From Mnemiopsis leidyi (Eukaryota > Ctenophora > Tentaculata > Lobata > Bolinopsidae): a stretch of DNA of 22,097 nucleotides. The DNA lies in NCBI GenBank assembly GCA_000226015.1, contig JH153073.1:5626-27722 (forward strand). Reading direction: 5' to 3'. The notes under the pieces were generated by a model. The model ran no database searches, was not told where the DNA came from, and was given only the letters and a program-made list of their open reading frames with translations. Position 1 is the stretch's first letter, and every line of letters starts with the position of its first letter. This document shows positions 1 through 10,599 of the stretch, piece by piece. Position numbers and translations under genes: made by a program.

Positions 1-175
1 AATGTACGACAATATAATTGCCTGAATATTTATGTTAAGAACAATGTACGACAATATAATTGCCTGATATTTATGTTAAGAACAATGTACGACAATATAA
101 TTGCCTGATATTTATGTTAAGAACAATGTACGACAATATAATTGCCTGATATTTATGTTAAGAACAATGTACGAC
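1..175. repeat. 41-42 bp tandem array, cut by the window edge
   Basis: Four near-identical units start at 1, 43, 84 and 125, and a 10-base partial unit starts at 166. Each begins AATGTACGACAATATAATTG; the first is 42 bp and the others 41 bp, differing by one A. The array probably continues to the left of the window. It lies in presumed intron or upstream sequence of the RasGEF gene. No coding meaning is seen. Confidence 0.9.
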
Positions 176-432
176 AACTCTTGACTATTATGACTTCGGG
201 ATTGCTCACTATAAACGACTCTATTTTGTTTCCCGTAACGTCTTGTTTTGAGTTTCCTTTCCCACTTGCTCACAACGCTAGGTAAGTTCATAGCAACTTA
301 GATTCCTTGTATTTCTGGTATTAGCATCAATAACTGTCTCCCATAACACCCTTTACTCACATCACAGAGGGTTAGATTTGTAACAGTTGAAATAGTGATA
401 ACAGCCAAGTTAATGACCTGCTGTTGTTTCAG

Positions 433-504
433 GAGAAGATCAAAGGATGACTCTCTGGTTCCGATTATAGATCCTGCTCACTTTCCTTTGTCGCCAATCT
501 CAAA
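433..504 (+). CDS. RasGEF gene, probable exon just upstream of the catalytic domain
   Basis: A candidate 72 nt exon follows a good acceptor (CTGTTGTTTCAG) and ends at a donor GTTAGT. Only one of its three frames is open. In that frame the last two bases (AA) join the first base (G) of the exon at 1102 to make a lysine codon, so the phase agrees. It would add about 24 residues, including DDSLVPIIDPAHF, immediately N-terminal to the RasGEF domain. No domain is recognised in the exon itself, and the donor is not ideal, so it rests on splice signals and phase. Earlier exons must lie to the left of the window. Confidence 0.5.
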
Positions 505-1101
505 GTTAGTCCAAAACTATTGAGTTCTTGTAACTGTTTTGAGAGAACGGTATTCGTGGGAAAGTGCTATAAATTTTAATTTTTTTCGTTTTTGAAATCG
601 CGTCTCTGTCCTACCTTAGTTCTCGGTTGTCAAATTCTCTCACCTAGATTAAGCTAAAAATTCAGATTGGTAAATTTTGAGAACTGAGGTTTACAAATTC
701 TTTTATAACGATTATTTGCGACACCTCTCCATAAATACCGTCCTGTACTTGGTTGGTGGTGTTGCGGTATCTACCCAGACTTTTATGCAGGAGATCGGGG
801 GTTCGAATCCCAGATCCTTCAAGCCTAGAGTGAAATGACGGCATTTGCCTATGTAATCTTCTTTGGTCGACTCAGCCGAATGACCGGAAACCGTGATTGA
901 GGGTTAAATGAGGAGGGTCTCCGTTAAAGATCTAGAATCTTCCACGAGCCCTTTCAGCATGACTGTAAAAGCCTGTAACAAAAAATAGTAAATACAATAT
1001 TAATAATAACCATGGTTGGCTCCCCCAACAGCACAACTTAATTCCCCTACTTTCCAACTTATTATTTCCCTATTGTTGACTTAAACTTCCCCTTTATCCA
1101 G
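505..1101 (+). other. RasGEF intron (597 bp) holding a SINE-like element
   Basis: This sequence lies between the two 5'-most exons placed here. It has no coding signal of its own. Its right half is occupied by a tRNA-derived element with an A-rich end. The intron closes with the pyrimidine-rich tract AAACTTCCCCTTTATCCAG. Confidence 0.5.
751..1010 (+). mobile_element. tRNA-derived SINE-like element
   Basis: Positions 751-817 look like a decayed tRNA. There is a D-arm-like stretch (GTGGTGTTGCGGTATCTAC), an anticodon-like CAGACTTTTATG, and a perfect pol III B box, GGTTCGAATCC, at 800-810. The acceptor and T stems pair poorly, so this is not a working tRNA gene. An unrelated body of about 160 bp follows and ends in an A-rich tract at about 978-1010, the usual layout of a SINE. 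The minus-strand frame across it, containing GSGIRTPDL, is an artefact of the tRNA sequence. No convincing target-site duplication was found, so the ends are approximate. Confidence 0.55.
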
Positions 1102-1246
1102 GTTTCAAAGCGGGCTCCAGCTCAGCGTGTTTAACATAAAACCGGAGCACTTTGCACAGCAACTAACCTTTCTAGACCAGAGATACTTGCTGGCTATGTC
1201 GCCCCGGGAACTTCTTTATTGCGAGAAGATCAACGATGACAGCCTG
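1102..1246 (+). CDS. RasGEF gene, exon with the start of the catalytic domain
   Basis: This 145 nt exon lies between acceptor TTTATCCAG and donor GTAAAT. It encodes 48 residues after a split lysine codon, including NIKPEHFAQQLTFLD and MSPRELLYC. These match the opening of the RasGEF (CDC25 homology) domain, where a consensus like 'A-x-QLT-x-x-[DE]...P-x-E-L' is typical. RasGEF proteins load GTP onto Ras, Rap or Ral GTPases at membranes. The exon ends in phase 0 after INDDSL and joins cleanly to the exon at 19014. The subfamily (RasGRF, RalGPS, RasGEF1 or other) cannot be decided from this part. An alternative acceptor at 1119 would shorten the exon by 18 nt in frame. Confidence 0.88.
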
Positions 1247-1980
1247 GTAAATATTGAACTTGTGTGTTGTTGAATACTGGTACTTAGCGCTTAATTTGTG
1301 CTTATTTGGTGCTTAGATAGTAGTAAGTTTGTGCTTATTTGGTGCTCAGTTCTTTAGTTAGTACTTAGTTTGTGCTAAGTTAGGTACTTTGTTTGTTGGT
1401 ACTCATTAATATTCTGAAATTGTTACACCATAGCTACTTCTTAGAGTCCCATTGAGATAAGGGCAGCCCTAGTGACTTAAAAAGGTTATTGAGGTAAACA
1501 GTATTGATTAATGCGACTTTGAGGTTTTTGCATTAAACATATGTAAAAATGTAATTCCACCTAAGTCTTGTCTGCTAGTCTCGTTCTAGGTAGCCAAATT
1601 GCTTGTAAAATCCATGCCTTAACCCATTACATAACCAAAATATAAGTTAGTTATCTAGAAATTCAAAATATTACCCTGATTCGTTCAAAGTTTTATAAAA
1701 ATATATAATTTTGGAAAAAATGTCGCTAATTGCATGCCGCTAATTGCATGCGTAGCTGCGGTCAGATTTTTCACGTAAAATATAGTATAAAACCACAATT
1801 CTGGCATCCTGCCAAAAGTACTAGGATTTAAGCGACGACAATGCTTGACTGGACGTGGTGGAAATCTTGGTGTAGCTGAGCAAGCACATCATTACACACC
1901 GATCTCCGGAAATGTATGGAGGCTTTGCCAGCTGGCTGTAAGCTGTACTTCTCCACCACAGCTTCCTCCTCATCTTATCA

Positions 1981-2048
1981 ATTAGCATGATATACGATAC
2001 AGATGCCAGGTTTAATTAGCATGATATACGATACAGATGCCACGTTTA
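1981..2048. repeat. 34 bp direct repeat, two copies
   Basis: Units at 1981-2014 and 2015-2048 are identical except for one base (CCAGG versus CCACG). They begin ATTAGCATGATATACGATAC. They lie just upstream of the 33 bp minisatellite. Confidence 0.9.
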
Positions 2049-2175
2049 ATCAAAATAGCGATTATAATTATATCTCTGCTCATTAAATCTGATCTAGATA
2101 CGTATGAGGTCGAATAAATCATTAATCAACTCATTGACAGTCAATAATTACCCCGCTGAACTTGTCATGTGGTCA

Positions 2176-2439
2176 GGGAATTATGCGGAGTTAGCAGGAC
2201 GGGACACAGGGAATTATGCGGAGTTAGCAGGACGGGACACAGGGAATTATGCGGAGTTAGCAGGACGGGACACAGGTAATTATGAGGAGTTAGCAGGACG
2301 GGACACAGGGAGTTATGCGGGGTTAGCAGGACGGGACACAGGTAATTATGCGGAGTTAGCAGGACGGGACACAGGGAATTATGCGGAGTTAGCAGGACGG
2401 GACACTGGGAATTATGCGGAGTTAGCAGAACGGGACACA
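2176..2439. repeat. 33 bp minisatellite, eight copies
   Basis: Eight head-to-tail units start every 33 bases from 2176, with a core of GGGAATTATGCGGAGTTAGC followed by AGGACGGGACACA. Units differ by single substitutions only. Because 33 is a multiple of three, one plus-strand frame stays open throughout and reads as an 11-residue repeat, GNYAELAGRDT, inside an ATG-to-stop frame at 2104-2451 (115 codons). One minus-strand frame also stays open across the array. I treat it as an intronic minisatellite and not a gene: it has no domain, no splice context, and its openness follows from the period. Confidence 0.9.
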
Positions 2440-3707
2440 GATAATGCGTAACTCCGTCAACTATACATGTGTACCTGGGTGTGTGTGTGCAGACCGGTTG
2501 TTACGCCGCAACAAGAGGAAATACACACCTTAGCATCGACTTCTCCTAAATTTACTCGGGAATACACACGCAAGCGAGGTGGCTTGGTGTGCCTCCTCCT
2601 CCGCTGCGACCAGGTCAAGTGGTTAATTGTTAGGAGAAGGCGGGCCGCTCCGAAACGTCGGTATTTGAATAATGAGAGCTGGGGTGTGGGAACGCCATCA
2701 ATTCTACGGTGACCCTGAATACAGATGGTACACATAATTTTGCAAAAATAAACCTCTTCTTTTTAAATGCTTAATTATTGAGAAGGGGCAATTTATATTA
2801 GTGACGAAGGGTCCAACACCTATCTTGAGAAAAGGTTTTTTACTTTAATCCACGGAGAAATGTTATTTTTTCAATTTTACCGATTTCATGTTCACGGCAA
2901 TACCCTTATTAACTCAATAGATAAGATTCGTGATCAGGGTTTCTTTATTAAGGCGGAAACTAAAATATCAATAAATTGCAAGTTAGAACAAGTTAGAGCA
3001 AGTTGTGTGTCTGTTCCCCATCTAGTGCCTACTTGTATTGTTAGTGTTACGGACTACAATTTAATTGAGATGTCGTTAGTCTTAACAATTCCAATACTGG
3101 AACCTGGAGCAATGCCAAAAGTTCATAAACCGTGCACTGCGCAGACATTGAAACAATGTTGTTGTTCCAACTATTTACACAATACCTTGACTGCGGGATG
3201 TGCGAGCTAGGCTACAGGTATTTTATTCGATTATACTGTCCACATTTACTGACAATGTGGGACAGGAATGGTTTTTACTACTAGTGCTACCAAAGTATCA
3301 TCAGAGAGGCATGGAAAAGATTCGATTTTAAAACTCTATAAATATCGATTTGCTCACGCATTTCTTTCTTAATTGCTAGAGTTTTTGACGGTTGAAAAGT
3401 AAGGAACGCACCATATAATGATGATCTTTGTATTACAAAAAAGGTACTTTGTCATTTGTATAACCTTGTTGAAATTGCTTGAGAAATAAAATTTTGAATA
3501 AAAAATATACAAATTACATGCTAGATACAATCATATGATATAAAATGATATCAAATATTCTAATTTTCTATGGTAAACTAGTTTGTTATTTTACATTTAA
3601 ACCATCGCTAATCTTTACTATTACATTTCTAATTCAATTATTTCCAGATCTTGATTATTATAATATTGTCCAAATCTAGAATATCGTAATATCCTCCAGT
3701 AAAATAA

Positions 3708-5841
3708 TCACTCCTTCCCCGTTTCCCCGTCACACTCATTCTCAGCAGCCATTTCATAACCTTCCTCCTCTGGGTCTGCAGGATCTCCGTTGCAGCACAA
3801 TGCTGTGCAAGTGTTGATTAAGTGTCCTATGAAACTGATAGCTAAGAAGGCAGCTGTCACAAACTTCTTTTTAAAGAACGACGATGCTACTTTCTCCAGC
3901 CCTTCAATCCGACACTGCTGCCTGTCTTTCGCCCTGGGATAAGCTGTTTGGTTTCTGCAATGCTGTTTGTCCTCGGGTATCGGTTCTTCAGTGGCATTCT
4001 CCGTATTTTCCGTGTCGTTGTCTCCGTCGCCTCTAAATTCCGAGTCACTGCTCCCCTTCGTGCCTTGTCTTGTTTGACCTGTTATTTTGTGTCCTCCCCG
4101 GGTGTTGGTCTCAGTACCATCCACAGTTGTGTTGTCAGAGATCAAGCTCGTCTCCGCGAACGTGTCCGGTCTACTCTTGTTTCGGGGACTGTCTGTGCTG
4201 TTCGTCATTGTGGCATTGCTGGAGTTGTTTCCACGAGAGAACATGCTGTTAGAGCTCTGTACCAGTTTCTCTGTACCACGTGACATAATAGAGGTGATAG
4301 CTAGAATTCCCATACCAGAGACTAGGACAAAGAGTGCTGAAATTAAACGAATCAGATCGATCTGTTCCATTGAGGTGCTTTTGAAATGTTATTTGAATCT
4401 TCTGGGTCATCTAATAGTTACCGTTTTCATCTTATTGGAACTCTTTTTATTCTGCTTATTACTAAACTACATCTGGCACCTCAAGTTACAAGTATTGAAC
4501 TTTTAGTAAAGGAAGATTAAAAATAGCACTAACTAAGAATAGCACTAACTAATTAAAGCTTTACTCACTGCACGACGCTCCCAGAGTTATCAATGCGATT
4601 CTGAGCCGTTTTCTGTCTGAAGTTCGATTAGAGTTCAATATTGTCAACTCGAAAAAAAGAAACACCGATTTGTCTGAAATTCTAACTCTTCTTGGTAAAC
4701 TTGTGAATCAAGGTATAATCATTTAAATGCAATAATATTTAATGTAAACAAATTCATTATGGCATTACTAAGGTAGCTCACAACATGCAGGGAACTTACT
4801 CTTGTAATAGAATTTTCCTTCGCCCAACTTTCCTGAAATCAAAATACTTTGTGACACGTAAAATATGGATCTTTATAAAGCTCTAAGATTGTTTAATGTT
4901 TATTCTTATTGTCACAGTTATGATTTAAACGAATCGTAACTCGAAATTTTACAAACAACATTACGATTCAAGGCTCTTACCACGGTAACTGAGCACTTGA
5001 AGCCATCGAATGATCATTGCAGCAACACTCGCCAAGAAAAATAGCAGCATCAGATAGCTAGCAATTTTAACTATCCCTGAAAGTGAGGGTAAAAATGTCA
5101 GAGGTATTTGAAATTAGCAATCCAGAATGAACAAATGGACCATGACCGATCCATAAGTGCAAAAAGTTTTTTCACTGGTAGGACAATTCCAGATGTTTCG
5201 GTTAGAATTTTTTTTCGGTTGGAGGCGATTTTTTGCGGTCATACATTTCTTGACCGAAACATCAATTTCTAACCAAAAGATCAGTTTCTAACCAAAAATT
5301 CACATCTATATGTAGACTAAAACATTATTAGGTTTTTACACAAACATTATTTCCTTGACGAAACATCAGTTTCTAGCAAAAAATCGCATCAGTTTCTCCT
5401 TTTCTAGTTTTGAACCGCAAAATAACGTCCAATTCTAGATGGAGACAATTGCATTAACCGAAAAAATTCAAATTGCAAAGATATTGAATTTGAATTCCGC
5501 TTGTCAGATATTTCGGTTAGAACGATTTTTGATGAAAGTAGGAATCCTACCGCAATACAACTTTTTGCAGTGGTGGACCGATTGCATGACCCTTCTGATC
5601 CTCTGAATTTGAAAATTAGAAAACAGTTCTTTCAGAATGATAGAATAAAATTATCGTTTTGAGAAAAAATACTGTTTTATCTGCTGCTGTCAATGTCTCT
5701 TATAAAAGTTTACAGTTAGTAAATAGTCAGTAAGTAAATATTTGTCTTACTTAATTTAGCGTCCGGTTTAAAGAACATGGTGAGGGCGACCAAGTAAGAA
5801 ATCGTGGCGACCGTCACTGATGATACACCGACCACAGACAT
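3708..5841 (-). CDS. Gene A: four-pass membrane protein with a sequon-rich large loop
   Basis: The four exons in transcript order are 5751-5841, 4981-5076, 4569-4616 and 3708-4336. All introns are phase 1 with GT/AG ends, and the product is 287 residues. TM1 is about 3-24, TM2 about 33-54 ending RWLQV, TM3 about 69-93 and TM4 about 237-259. The cytoplasmic tail is acidic and contains EEEGYEM. The outer loop (about 98-235) lacks the ten-cysteine module of genes B and C. It is rich in Ser, Thr, Asn, Asp and Glu, has nine N-glycosylation sequons, and keeps only two cysteines, one in the shared CRNxT motif. The ATG at 5841 gives the same 91 nt first exon as the paralogs and has an in-frame stop upstream. 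An apparent ATG at 4370 lies in the intron and is spurious. Intron 1 carries a MITE-like element. Family unrecognised. Confidence 0.85.
5147..5585. mobile_element. MITE-like inverted-repeat element in intron 1 of gene A
   Basis: The ends are imperfect inverted repeats. The left end has TCCATAAGTGCAAAAAGTT, then CACTGGTAGGA. The reverse complement of the right end has TCCACCACTGCAAAAAGTT, then GCGGTAGGA. Inside are inverted and direct copies of a TTTCGGTTAGAA / TTCTAACC motif. ATGACC occurs just outside both ends (5142-5147 and 5586-5591) and could be a target duplication, although the terminal alignment is not exact. No transposase frame is present, so the element would be non-autonomous. It sits within an intron and leaves the exons intact. 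Confidence 0.6.
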
Positions 5842-8155
5842 GGTGTCTTTACCTGCAATCTTTTAGGGAAATTACTGGGCCTCATTCATAATATCGAACA
5901 CTCAATAGGATTGCAGCCCAGTACGATTACAACAAGTTCGCGTACAAAAAAATCAGCATGTGTTAAAGTGGAGCATTGTCATATACGTATGCCCAATAAT
6001 CAATCAGAAATAAACAACAACAAATTCACGATTTCGGTAATACGATACCGCATGAGCATGACTTCAGGTACACGGATAGTTGAGCGCACTGCCAGATGAT
6101 CTTACAACAGTGCAGTACATTTAGTGACATGTAGAAGCAGTGGGTGTAGCACTGATAGTAGCATTGTCATTTGATTAAACTTGTAATATTCATTATTCAG
6201 TTTAGTGCCACGTCGGCGGTTTAATATTAACCCTTGAATTCGACTCTGAAACGCGTTTTTATACCAATCTCGTGGCAAATTATTGTTTTGAGAAACTTTG
6301 CAGTTAAGAACATAAGTTTACAGTTCTATGTAAGGGGATTATTTAGCGAAAGAGCAAATATTAAAAATTTGGCAATAATTTCTCTGGTTTGTGACGTTGT
6401 AGATGTACGCATACGAGTTACGACAGTTTTGTGCTAAGCTCTGCACTATACAGTCAAGCTCCATTGTGTCATTGCAACCTGTGCGCATATCAAAAACGAT
6501 GACAGGCAACAATTTTATTGAACTATTAACCGTTGCCTTGTTTCACTTCTTTTGTTTGTTTAAGTCTTACCTTTTACTTCAAGTTAAATGTTACAATCAG
6601 AAATGAAAGTGTATCTACAACTTATTTACTCTAACCAGCAACTGTGGCCAAAACAACAGATAGCACGATCCTAAAATCTGAGGACACATAATAAAAGTGG
6701 CGTCGCCCATATTTCAGCAAAATTACCTGAAAAACGAAGTGACATTCTCTCACGGAAAACGAAATAGAGAGGTCGTCAAAAGAAAAGCCAAAAGGGTACT
6801 CTCTGCGGAAGTATCGGGTGGTAACCCCAGTGGTGACAGCTTGTTACATCCCCTTGCTGGACAAGTCCTACAAGGTACTAAAGTAGATTGCTAGCCCACC
6901 GAGAAAAGCTAAACTGATATGTTATATGATTCGCGACTTGCGGACATGAGTGTACATGGCAGCCCTGCAAGTGTGCGGCTACCAAGACCATGCTAGATGA
7001 GATGTGTAAGTTAGGTGGTCACGTTCTTTGTGACATTATTTGCTGCGTTCATACTTTTTTTGTACTGCGATTGTTTCCGACAACTGACAAGAGTAGTCCC
7101 GAAACAATCGACCAATAACCGTTAAAACACTTTCGGTCTGCTTTACTTCCTTACTCGCATTATCTTTCGTCGGTCAGTGAAACATTCGGGCAGGAAAATT
7201 CTTGCATTTCTTGGATTTCCCATTCGGGGGAATTTAACTATGTGCCACCCAGGTTGATTTCGAGTAAGCTTTAATGAGGTGTTGTAACTTTAAGATGGCT
7301 CATTGCTGAACTTAGATACGGAGTTTTTTCTAAACATCTCCCTACTCAGTCCAGGAAGGGGTCGCGACTGTATTTCGACACCTGAGATATAGATTATCTT
7401 ACTGTTCACGAGAAACATTCTTCGTAGGTGACAAAATTAGCATCGTTTTTGTAGAAAACAGGTATAATTGTAACAGTTTCATAAAAATACAGAAGCTTAA
7501 AATGAGAAATATGGTTTGATTCAAATTACGAAAGAACACTTTGAAAGAAGTATGTCAAATGAAAGAGTATCCGGAAGTTTAAAAGAAAATGCCGTTTCCT
7601 TATAAATCAGCATAGCTCGTAATAAATAAGTTAACAAAATATAACTCTTCAAATATTTCTCCAAATAAAAAAGAATTCATTCTAAAATAACACTTCATTC
7701 TTTAGACTGGCTCAGCATTTCTCGTAATAAAGAATTCAACAAAATATAACTCTTCAAATATTTCTCCAAATAAAAAAGAACTCTATTTAATAAACACTTC
7801 ATTCTTTAGACTGGCTCAGTGCTAACACAACACCTAGCGTCACTTTTTGGATTATTTGCATCAATTATCAATTATTTTTTGTCGTGTCGTGCCAATACTG
7901 AACCACTCCATGATTTGATTTGAGAATTCATAAAATCCAGTTAAAATTTCAAAAATCACATTAATATCATTTTATCAAAATAGCAAGGAGTCACACATAG
8001 AGAACCTTGGCCAACAGTTATAACTGATAACCACTAGTAATTTTGTAGCCTCTCTCAGAATGTGACTGATTGAAACAACGTGCAGGACCATTGCCAAACC
8101 ACCTCCTTTTTGCCCACATCATTTGTGAATGATCCAACATTGTTTATAAAAATGG
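5842..8155. other. Intergenic stretch between genes A and B
   Basis: This is the 5' flank of gene A and the 3' flank of gene B. Short open frames occur (for example 5911-6099, 6234-6437, 6697-6894), but none shows a domain, codon pattern or splice context that sets it apart from chance in AT-rich DNA. A hairpin with perfect 10 bp arms (CGATTGTTTC at 7068 and GAAACAATCG at 7101) and a 105 bp tandem duplication are present. Confidence 0.5.
7608..7817. repeat. 105 bp tandem duplication
   Basis: Two units, about 7608-7712 and 7713-7817, share long identical blocks, including AAAATATAACTCTTCAAATA and CACTTCATTCTTTAGACTGG. Scattered substitutions and small indels separate them. They lie in the 3' flank of gene B. 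Confidence 0.85.
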
Positions 8156-8161
8156 TTTATT
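8156..8161 (-). promoter_or_regulatory. Candidate polyadenylation signal of gene B
   Basis: AATAAA on the minus strand lies about 145 bases past the stop codon of gene B. The position is plausible for a 3' UTR. Genes A and C show no exact AATAAA at a comparable distance. Confidence 0.4.
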
Positions 8162-8305
8162 GTAAAAAAATTGTTTACTCCCAACTTGCCACGTCATGCA
8201 ATTCAATCATATCAGTCACAATACCATTAGTCAGTGCGTCTCTTGTCAAAGTAGCACTAGTACTGCTATAACTTAATTCTCCACAAAACCTCTTGTTTTC
8301 TTAAA

Positions 8306-10040
8306 TTATTCCTTTTCTGCTTGATCTTTTTCCTTCCCTCCTTGATCTGTATCCTTGTCCTCATTGATACCTTCATACTCATAGCCCTCGTCAGAGGACT
8401 GAGAGGCCACATTAGCACACCATATTGCTACCACAATATTGACAATATGGCAAATAAGACTTACTATCAGAAGTCCTGCTACAATGAACTTTTTATTGGC
8501 TGATGCGTCAACCACACCCATAATGCATTCAATCTTTCCCATGAACTTTTCCTCTTTATCGCAATGCCAGCTGTTTGTAACTTCGTAAAGCTGACAGAAC
8601 GTTCGCTTCAACTCCACTACCCCCTTAGTCACACCAGTGATATTTCTACACGGGGAATCCTCTCCTGGTTCACCTAGGAACTTCTTTAGTGGAGCAAGGG
8701 GGTTCTTTTTCTCGGATTCACTATCAGTACTATTGTCGCTAGACTCATCTTTATCCATTGAAGGTATCTTTAACCACTTGCATAAGGGCCCTTTACCATT
8801 AGGGTCACATAGGCACCTTTTGCACGCTCCCTCTTTTGCAACGCATGTGTCACAGGCACTGCTACTAACACATGGCTCACAGAGCTTGCATGCTGGTCCA
8901 TCAGGGTCCGCTTTACAAGTTTCGTTATACCAGGATCTATCTTCCAGGGTCTCTGGTGCCTCTTCTGTCGGCGATGTGTCGTTGTTGTTTAGTCCGCCAG
9001 TGACTTTGCTGCTCACACCTTTCAGTGTTTTTGCAAAGATGGTTATCCCTATCGTACTGAATAGTGCCAGTAAAACTGAAAAAAAAAATCAATATCAGTT
9101 TCTTAGATCGGTAAACCATGATGGTTACTAAAAACACGATTAAGCCAATCTCGTACATTTCTACGTAGCTCTTTTCCAGTTCTTTATATCGTGGTTTTTA
9201 CATAGAAATACAATAACATGATAAAGTTGTTTTTACTGCAAAAAGGAAATGATTTGATTGTACTTACTGCAGATGGTTGCAAGTGCAATCAGAGCAATCC
9301 TAAACTTTCTTCTGTCTGCGGATACATTTTTTAGTTTCAGCAGTTTAATTCAGTTTTTGTTGAGGATTTTATCAAGAATTGATCGATTTTTAACCAGTTT
9401 AGCAAGTAACAGAATATTACAATATCGGGTTTTATTTCATCGAATCTTCATACTCAGTACTTACGTTTATCATAACATTTTGTCTTTCCCAATGTTCCTG
9501 AATAGTTCCCAGTTAATAACAAAAAAGGTGTCATAAGACAATAAATGATTTAATTATTTGTGAAGCAAAAATTTGGTACTTAAATGGTTTAAGACTATCG
9601 TCGTCGTTAAATGTCGACAGACATTTTCAAATGCTTCTAAATTTCTAGATCATGAAACATTCCTAATTAGCAGTCTCGCCTGATAATGCTGATCATCATA
9701 CCTCTATTGACTAGGACCTGCAGCCATCTTATAGCGGTGACAACAAAACCAACAATCACTAGAATCAGTATCATGTAACTTGCTATCACTCCAAATTCTG
9801 TGATAAATGTCTGTCAGAGTGTTAAAGTTTTATTAACTCATCAAACACTGGGGTATAAACGGGTCCTTCTCCCCGGCTGTCCCCATTGAGAGGAACGAAA
9901 ATGTCTAGTTAAAGGAGAAATCGTTTAAGTAAACATGAAGGTAACTTACTTATATGAGCATCAGGATTGAAGAACAGGCACATTGCTACCAGGGAAAATA
10001 CCGCCCCAATAGTAGCGCTGAGTGTGCCCACAAGTAACAT
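8306..10040 (-). CDS. Gene B: four-pass membrane protein with a ten-cysteine outer module
   Basis: The exons are 9950-10040, 9702-9797, 9268-9315 and 8306-9075, all introns phase 1, and the product is 334 residues. TM1 is about 3-24, TM2 about 33-54 then RWLQV, TM3 about 69-93 and TM4 about 275-298. The inner loop is basic (NRDRRKFR) and the tail is acidic with SDEGYEYEGI, which contains a possible YxxI sorting motif. The outer loop (about 94-274) has ten cysteines at 132-177, then a Ser/Asp/Glu linker, then four cysteines at 221, 239, 250 and 262, the first in CRNIT. Four sequons suggest a glycosylated ectodomain. The topology is tetraspanin-like, but there is no CCG and the first outer loop is only a few residues long. 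The ATG at 10040 matches the paralogs' exon 1 length and has an in-frame TAG 15 bases upstream. Function unknown; a surface receptor or adhesion role is inference. Confidence 0.9.
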
Positions 10041-10599
10041 AACCGCTATGTCCTAGTGGGAGGTATTTAGTTTAGCTATGAGAAATGGTCCAACAAAAAA
10101 CGTATAACAGCAATGTTAACCTCGATTGCAAAAGTCATAATTAACGGATTTTCAGATTGCACAGAAAATTCTAAGCTTGTATAGTAGATTGAGATTACTT
10201 ACCAGTTTAGATTACAAATTAGTGTAAAAACTGGCCGTGCTGGAAAGTTTGTCAATAAACAGAAATTTTGATATGTCATCAAAACAACTTTTGCGATATT
10301 ACAAGTGCTGAAATAACAAATAGAGAAATAATTTGTCTGTTTTCTAATATTGACAATTGACATACATTATTAGTTAATAAAAATCAATATTTATGAAGCT
10401 AGTGTAAATTGTAGCCTACTTAAAATATTTATAACTACAGGCATGATTGCAAAGCCGATAAATTCTGAACGATTAACATAGAGGTTTGGGGAAATGCACT
10501 GCTGTTAATACAAATTCAAGTCAAACACAGACCTTGAAAAGTTATCGGAAGCACAAATAACCGTTCTTAAGCCTGCTGTCCTTTCGTGTTCAGTTAGTT
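10041..10599. other. Intergenic spacer between genes B and C
   Basis: This 559 bp spacer is the upstream region of gene B and the downstream region of gene C. No gene is seen. The short gap and shared orientation fit a tandem duplication origin. A TATAAATA occurs on the minus strand at about 10426-10433, too far from the start codon to call a core promoter without transcript data. Confidence 0.5.

Larger units (their letters stand above)
1247..3707. other. Gene-free intronic stretch with repeats
   Basis: No supported gene lies here. It holds a degenerate GTGCTTATTTGGTGCTTA-type repetition (about 1275-1385), a 34 bp direct repeat, a 33 bp minisatellite, and a stretch of relatively higher GC at 2460-2740 that is open on both strands and contains CTCCGAAACGTCGG. 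That last block could be a mobile-element remnant, but this is only an impression. A hairpin (CTGTCCACATT pairing with AATGTGGGACAG) lies at about 3236-3267. The 116-codon frame at 2860-3210 has no recognisable domain. Confidence 0.5.

Noticed and set aside
1..175. A CRISPR-like repeat array.
   Set aside because: The units are directly adjacent, with no unique spacers, and the surrounding genes are eukaryotic.
751..817. A functional tRNA gene.
   Set aside because: The B box is perfect, but the acceptor, anticodon and T stems do not pair well enough.
2860..3210. A 116-codon plus-strand frame.
   Set aside because: No domain, splice context or biased codon use is visible, and stop-free runs of this order are not rare across six frames of a 22 kb AT-rich window.
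4337..4370. An apparent start codon for gene A, giving a protein beginning MEQIDL.
   Set aside because: The acceptor TTTAATTTCAG lies just downstream at 4337, and joining there to the 48 nt exon gives a continuous TM3 like the paralogs. The ATG is intronic.
6256..6263. TATA-like TATAAAAA on the minus strand upstream of gene A, with a similar TATAAATA upstream of gene B.
   Set aside because: Both lie about 400 bases from the start codons in AT-rich DNA, and gene C has no counterpart. Without transcript starts they cannot be called promoters.
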